The position numbers and the translations under genes are program-made. From NCBI RefSeq assembly GCF_017591425.1, contig NW_024465751.1, positions 2,356,001 through 2,420,000 on the forward strand: a stretch of 64,000 nucleotides of DNA, written 5' to 3'. Origin of the DNA: Ochotona curzoniae. Taxonomy: Eukaryota; Chordata; Mammalia; Lagomorpha; Ochotonidae. Below are positions 62,600 through 64,000 of the stretch, piece by piece. The notes under the pieces were generated by a model that ran no database searches, was not told the DNA's origin, and saw nothing but the letters and a program-made list of their open reading frames with translations. Position 1 is the first letter of the stretch, and every line of letters starts with the position of its first letter.

Positions 62600-64000
62600 G
62601 TGGTCTGCGCATGCAGGCACAGCATGCCTGAATGTCCTGAGATCTGTTGCATGAATGTGGAATTTCAGCCTGAGAAAAAAACCTTGGACCCTAGGCCCTA
62701 CGGTTGCCAAGTGGCAGCTGAGACAGACCCAGTTGCTTAATTCCAAGACTATACCACATTTCTCTCACCGTTTCTTCTGGCCTGTGTTCCCTGTGATGTT
62801 AATGTGCTGCTGATCTCTGCTAGAGCAGGTGCTGACATATTCTTGTGCTGTTGTTGGCTGGATGAACATGCCAGAACCCCAGTCCTTTCCTGCCCAGTAA
62901 GAGGGGACAGTAGATTCACCTTGCCTGATATTAGCTGGAGTTGAGGAGCTGCCCCCTTTGCCAGGGACAGTGAGGTAAAGTTCTGGGCATGGGCTTGATG
63001 ACTTGAACATGGTTGACACACTTGCTGTGTCTTGGTGTGTTGGCCCCAAACAAAGTGAAGTTGAGCGGAGGAGTTTATGTGTGGTCCCCAGGAACCCACC
63101 TCAGAGGCAAAGCCTGTGACCTAACCTCAGTGTCAATCCCAGGTTCTGCCTCAAGGACTGAAAAAGCTTCAGAGTTGTCTGTTTGCTGCCTCTCCCCCAT
63201 TAATGGTTGAGAGTGTTGGAGAAGTTTCTGGAAACCCTCAGAGACCGTGTCTATTGTGACACCTAGCCTGCTGAACAGAAAGCAGTGACCAACAGTTACT
63301 CATTTTGAGTGACTCTGGATTATTACAGTTGTTGGTGGATGGATTGCAAGGTTTGATGGCTAAAGGACTGCTCACTGCAGGCCCATCATATTGTTTGAGG
63401 GAGGTCATGCCCAGGCAGAGGTGGCCTAGGGACTGGTCTGACTCCGGGCCAGTAACTGGTATCGAAGCAAGTGGCCTGACTCCCATCTTCAAAGGCCTCA
63501 CTTTCTGCCCAGGAGACAGGTGTTCTTGTGGCCCGCAGGGAGGCAGATGGTCTCCTGGTCTCCAGGTGGACTCTGCCTTCCATGACTTGGAGTTTTCATT
63601 GTTTTGTGTGTACATCTCTCAGTAAGATGCTAAGCTTTTCCAAGCCTTAAACAATAGGGCTGCATTAGCAGCCCCAAATCACCCTGGTAGGGTGGCATGA
63701 TGGCTGAGTAAATGCTACTGATGGTGACAGGAAGGGAGCAGCATTCATACCAAGGCAGATTGGCGCAAAATAGAGGGATTTCACTGCATTGGTTCTGAGA
63801 TGGAGCCCGGCAGGTTTCCTGGAGAAGACAGTCTTTGGTTTAGGCGCAGAAATGTGGAGGTGTGAAGTGGCTCATCAGAGTTAGGGCTGACGTATGGGAG
63901 TAACTGACTAAACCTTGGAGATCAGGGAAACATAGCCAATGATTAATGGCATGTGCTTGACATGGAGTGGGGACAGCTGGAGTGGCCCAGTGGTAATGGA
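62600..64000. other. KCNQ3: End of window, intron 1 sequence without recognised exon
   Basis: No exon recognised. The last 30 bases ('agtggcccagtggtaatgga') may be the start of another SINE cut by the window edge. Confidence 0.4.

Noticed and set aside
63971..64000. Possible SINE start at the window end
   Set aside because: Only about 20 bases visible; not enough to support.

Overview
This is mammalian nuclear DNA, very probably from a lagomorph and most likely a pika (Ochotona). The window holds more than twenty copies or fragments of one tRNA-derived SINE family with the lagomorph CSINE layout: pol III A and B boxes, a conserved body, and an 'aataaaaataaa'-type tail. The tail looks more like pika than rabbit. 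Ancient mammalian repeats (MIR, L2, MLT1, old L1) fill much of the rest. The species call is recognition, not a database match.

The only gene I can name with confidence is KCNQ3 (Kv7.3), a subunit of the neuronal M-type potassium channel. Exon 1 lies on the + strand inside a strong CpG island at about 43.8-45.2 kb. Coding sequence runs from 44585 to 44973 and encodes the cytoplasmic N-terminus (130 residues, the last codon split by the intron) up to the first turn of S1. A consensus splice donor follows. Everything from 44974 to the window end is the start of a large intron 1. Bases 1 to about 43.8 kb are upstream intergenic DNA with no credible protein-coding gene. The 5' leader side carries three upstream ATGs, including one in a strong Kozak context whose reading frame overlaps the KCNQ3 start.

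Layout: 1-9.3 kb, old intergenic sequence with MIR, MITE and SINE copies; 9.9-10.9 kb, antisense L1 3' end; 11-20.8 kb, mostly unique DNA with dinucleotide repeats; 20.9-38.9 kb, SINE/MIR/L2-rich DNA, a candidate antisense exon at 33.6-33.9 kb, a young truncated L1 with perfect target-site duplications at 34.7-35.0 kb and an MLT1 LTR at 36.6-37.0 kb; 41.4-42.9 kb, nested SINEs; 43.8-45.2 kb, the KCNQ3 promoter and exon 1; 45.2-64 kb, intron 1, with a full-length SINE (53.6 kb), an L1 (55.8 kb), a ~960-bp GATA/GA satellite (59.3-60.2 kb) containing a perfect 18-bp array, and a palindromic CRE (62.17 kb).

I did not find a previously undescribed biological system. The items most worth checking are the 18-bp satellite array, the overlapping upstream ORF at the KCNQ3 start, the Tyr-to-Cys difference in KCNQ3, the antisense exon-like segment, the CTCF-like and CRE motifs, and several nested transposon insertions.
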